Below are positions 6,316 through 7,731 of a stretch of 7,731 nt of DNA, piece after piece (positions within the stretch are counted from its first letter, which is position 1; every line of letters starts with the position of its first letter). This DNA is from an uncultured Verrucomicrobiota bacterium. GTDB taxonomy: Bacteria; Verrucomicrobiota; Kiritimatiellia; RFP12; UBA3636. The notes beneath the pieces were generated by a model, which did not search any database, was not told the origin of the DNA, and saw only the letters and a program-made list of their open reading frames with translations. Location of the stretch: the NCBI GenBank assembly GCA_946534745.1, contig CAMNDA010000415.1, positions 1 through 7,731 on the forward strand. The letters run 5' to 3'. The position numbers and the translations under genes were made by a program.

Positions 6316-7549
6316 CGCCGAGGTTGTGCAGCGCGTTGGCGTGGAGCTTGAAGGACACGTCCACGCGGCCCGTGAACCTGTACGGCTCCGGAATCTTGTC
6401 GGCGGCCTTCTTGTACCGGTCGGGGATGGTGGTGTCGGCCTCCGTCGCATTGACTTCGGTGCCGTCGTACTTGGTCCAGTCGGCGTTCGCGAGTTTGTCG
6501 AGGTCTGCGGCGGAAATCTTGATGGTCCCCACGTATTTGCAGACGGCTCCGTTGCCGTCGGTGGCCTTGTTCGAGTAGGTGGCGCCGTTCGACATGATGG
6601 CCATGAACGGTCCGGTGAACGTGACCTGGCCCTTGATGGTGAAATTGCCGGCTTTGTCCTTCGTGATGGAGAAGGAGTTGAACTGATCGCCCCCGGGATA
6701 CTGCCCGATGCTGAACCGCGAAATCTTGGCGTCGTGGTCGAATGCGCCGGACACGCCCGTCATGAAGCAGGCGAGGGATCCCTGGTGCATCAGCGACATG
6801 AGGATGCGCGCCTTGCGCTGCGTCGGCGCGTCCAGCGTGTCGAAGGTGTCGGTTTTCCTGCCGGTGAGCAGCCGCGCGACCAGATTGTGGGCCGCGGCCG
6901 GATCCTGCGGGGCGCGCTTGCCGCCGACGACGACCCCCATGCCGCGCTTGATGTCCAGATCGAAGCTGTTGTAGTCCAGGTTTTCCGAGGCGCGGGACGC
7001 GATGTGCGTCGCGATGGAGGCCGTGGCGTGGCGGTTCGCGAGGGTCTTGAACTCGCGGGCCGGGTTGGCGGACTGCAGGATGTCGCTGTTGCTGGCGAGC
7101 AAGGAGAGGATGTCGCCGCCGGCGCCGCCGGTCATGCCGAACTTCTTGGCCATGGCCGCCATCTCGGCGCCGATCGCCTTGTCGACGGCCAGGATGCGGC
7201 GGGCGGTGAGCGGACGTCCGGTGCCGTCGAACTTGCCGAGGTTCATCGCGTCGCGGACCTTCTTCGGGACGTCCTCGATGCGGGTGCCGAAGATGTCGAT
7301 CACGGCCTGCTTGAAGGCTTCGCGCGTCGCGTTGTTCAGATTCTTCTCCTCGTCGGTGCGCGTGAAGGAGAAATGCGTCAGACTCTTCGGCGCGTCGGTC
7401 TGGGAGTAGTTGCAGGTCAGTTGCCGCCCGTTCTGGAGGTGCACCACGACGGCGCCGCCGCCGTTGGGGTCGTTCTTGACGTTCTGCGCGTAGGCGGTCG
7501 CCGCGCTGAACTTTTCGAGGGCGTTCCAATTGATGTTCGAGACGGGCAT
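6311..7549 (-). CDS. Gene A: effector-like protein, 412 aa, unknown function
   Basis: Not a family I can name. The ATG at 7549 has AAGGA (plus 7558-7562) eight bases upstream and a promoter-like motif 64 bases upstream. The N-terminal block has NNATREAFKQAVIDIFG (72-88) and PLTARRI (113-119), matching gene B residues 70-115. Residues 225-257 (LARLLTGR, TFDTLD, then a helix ending LMHQG) lead into a beta-rich stretch with SFSITKDKAGNFTIKG (292-307). The C-terminal region with KYVGTI (338-343), YDGT (361-364) and PDRYK (376-380) is collinear with the end of gene C. A thus links B and C into one family: its N-terminus resembles B and its C-terminus resembles C. No signal peptide, membrane segment or catalytic motif is visible. 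A substrate of a type III-like system is inferred from the nearby chaperone; a structural or self-assembling surface protein cannot be excluded. Confidence 0.85.
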   Translation of the reverse strand: MPVSNINWNALEKFSAATAYAQNVKNDPNGGGAVVVHLQNGRQLTCNYSQTDAPKSLTHFSFTRTDEEKNLNNATREAFKQAVIDIFGTRIEDVPKKVRDAMNLGKFDGTGRPLTARRILAVDKAIGAEMAAMAKKFGMTGGAGGDILSLLASNSDILQSANPAREFKTLANRHATASIATHIASRASENLDYNSFDLDIKRGMGVVVGGKRAPQDPAAAHNLVARLLTGRKTDTFDTLDAPTQRKARILMSLMHQGSLACFMTGVSGAFDHDAKISRFSIGQYPGGDQFNSFSITKDKAGNFTIKGQVTFTGPFMAIMSNGATYSNKATDGNGAVCKYVGTIKISAADLDKLANADWTKYDGTEVNATEADTTIPDRYKKAADKIPEPYRFTGRVDVSFKLHANALHNLGA

Positions 7550-7613
7550 GGCTTGTATCCTTGTTTTTGGAGTTGTTTCAAACGGTGGGTTCGGAAGGTT
7601 GCTTCGGTCTGAC

Positions 7614-7639
7614 TACACCCGGCGCCGGCGGAGGTTACA
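7614..7639 (-). promoter_or_regulatory. Promoter-like bipartite motif upstream of gene A
   Basis: On the minus strand this reads TGTAAC, 16 bases, TGTA, the cleanest of the four copies. It ends 64 bases before the start of gene A and begins 11 bases after the stop of the preceding gene. The spacer holds the palindrome CCGGCGCCGG (7619-7628). The TGTAAC-N16-TGTA form is close to known ECF sigma promoters such as the Bacillus sigma-W type (TGAAAC-N16-CGTA). The sigma factor gene is not in the window. Confidence 0.6.
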
Positions 7640-7650
7640 CGCGGATGGAT

Positions 7651-7731
7651 TCAGAACAGGGTGTTGGCGACGGTGGCGCGAAGGGGATGGTCCAGATGCT
7701 CGCCCTGCATGAAGGCCACGGGGGCGCGGAG
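7651..7731 (-). CDS. 3' end of an unknown gene (26 codons plus stop)
   Basis: The frame enters from the right window edge and ends with TGA at 7651-7653; the visible end reads VAFMQGEHLDHPLRATVANT-LF. Of the 26 sense codons 23 end in G or C, as expected for a coding frame at this composition, and the stop sits just before the promoter-like motif of gene A, as for B and the mini-ORF. The fragment is too short to assign; it does not visibly match the ends of A, B, C or the chaperone. Confidence 0.6.
   Translation of the reverse strand, partial: LRAPVAFMQGEHLDHPLRATVANTLF

Noticed and set aside
3624..6578. 984-codon open frame on the plus strand
   Set aside because: It lies antisense to gene B, with low-complexity Val/Gly/Arg/Glu-rich composition typical of antisense frames in GC-rich DNA; it runs across a gene boundary and a repeat array.
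6228..7529. Upstream extension of gene B in the same frame
   Set aside because: The extension overlaps gene A in another frame, is Arg/Gln/His-rich, and would translate the promoter-like motif and octamer array; the ATG at 6227 is supported by the duplicate start in the mini-ORF.
6326..7612. 428-codon plus-strand open frame
   Set aside because: Antisense to gene A throughout, Val/Gly/Arg-rich, and extends over A's leader.

Overview
The window is GC-rich bacterial DNA read almost entirely from the minus strand. It holds three complete large genes, one small gene, one 28-codon mini-gene and two genes cut by the window edges. The small gene (292-735) looks like a CesT/Tir-type secretion chaperone, the class that escorts substrates of type III secretion systems. 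The large proteins match no enzyme family I recognise, but they resemble each other in short ordered blocks. They have no signal peptides and no obvious membrane segments. The best reading is a cluster of type III secretion effector-like or substrate-like paralogues with a dedicated chaperone. No secretion apparatus gene is inside the window, so the secretion link rests on the chaperone and is partly inference. Base composition and style would fit a PVC-group bacterium (Kiritimatiellota, Lentisphaerota or relatives), but I cannot prove the taxon.

Layout in the direction of transcription (right to left): the last 26 codons of an unknown gene (7651-7731); gene A, 412 aa (6311-7549); gene B, 935 aa (3420-6227); a 28-aa mini-ORF (3212-3298) whose stop codon overlaps the ribosome binding site of gene C, 805 aa (784-3201); the chaperone, 147 aa (292-735); and the first 62 codons of gene D (1-186). 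All gaps are short, 48 to 121 bases apart from the 10 bases between mini-ORF and C.

The most striking signal is regulatory. Four gaps carry the same bipartite motif on the minus strand, [TC]G[TC]A[AG]C-N16-TGT[AG]. It lies in front of A, B, the mini-ORF and D, always 61 to 64 bases before the start codon. It is absent from the mini-ORF/C and C/chaperone gaps. It looks like a promoter of the extracytoplasmic-function (ECF) sigma type and divides the cluster into units: A; B; mini-ORF-C-chaperone; D. Two leaders (before B and before the mini-ORF) are also filled with about four tandem GTTGAAnn octamers (plus-strand view). The first nine codons of B and the mini-ORF match at 26 of 27 bases. A 5' cassette of promoter, leader and start therefore seems to have been duplicated.

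Protein modules: A and B share an N-terminal block ending in PLTARRI, with a weaker GKPLSR counterpart in C. A and C share a collinear C-terminal region (TF.TLD, then KY..TI, then DGT, then PDR.K). B has two internal copies of a helix ending in a Q-S-G motif followed by a beta-rich stretch. This is the pattern of a mosaic, expanding family under common control.
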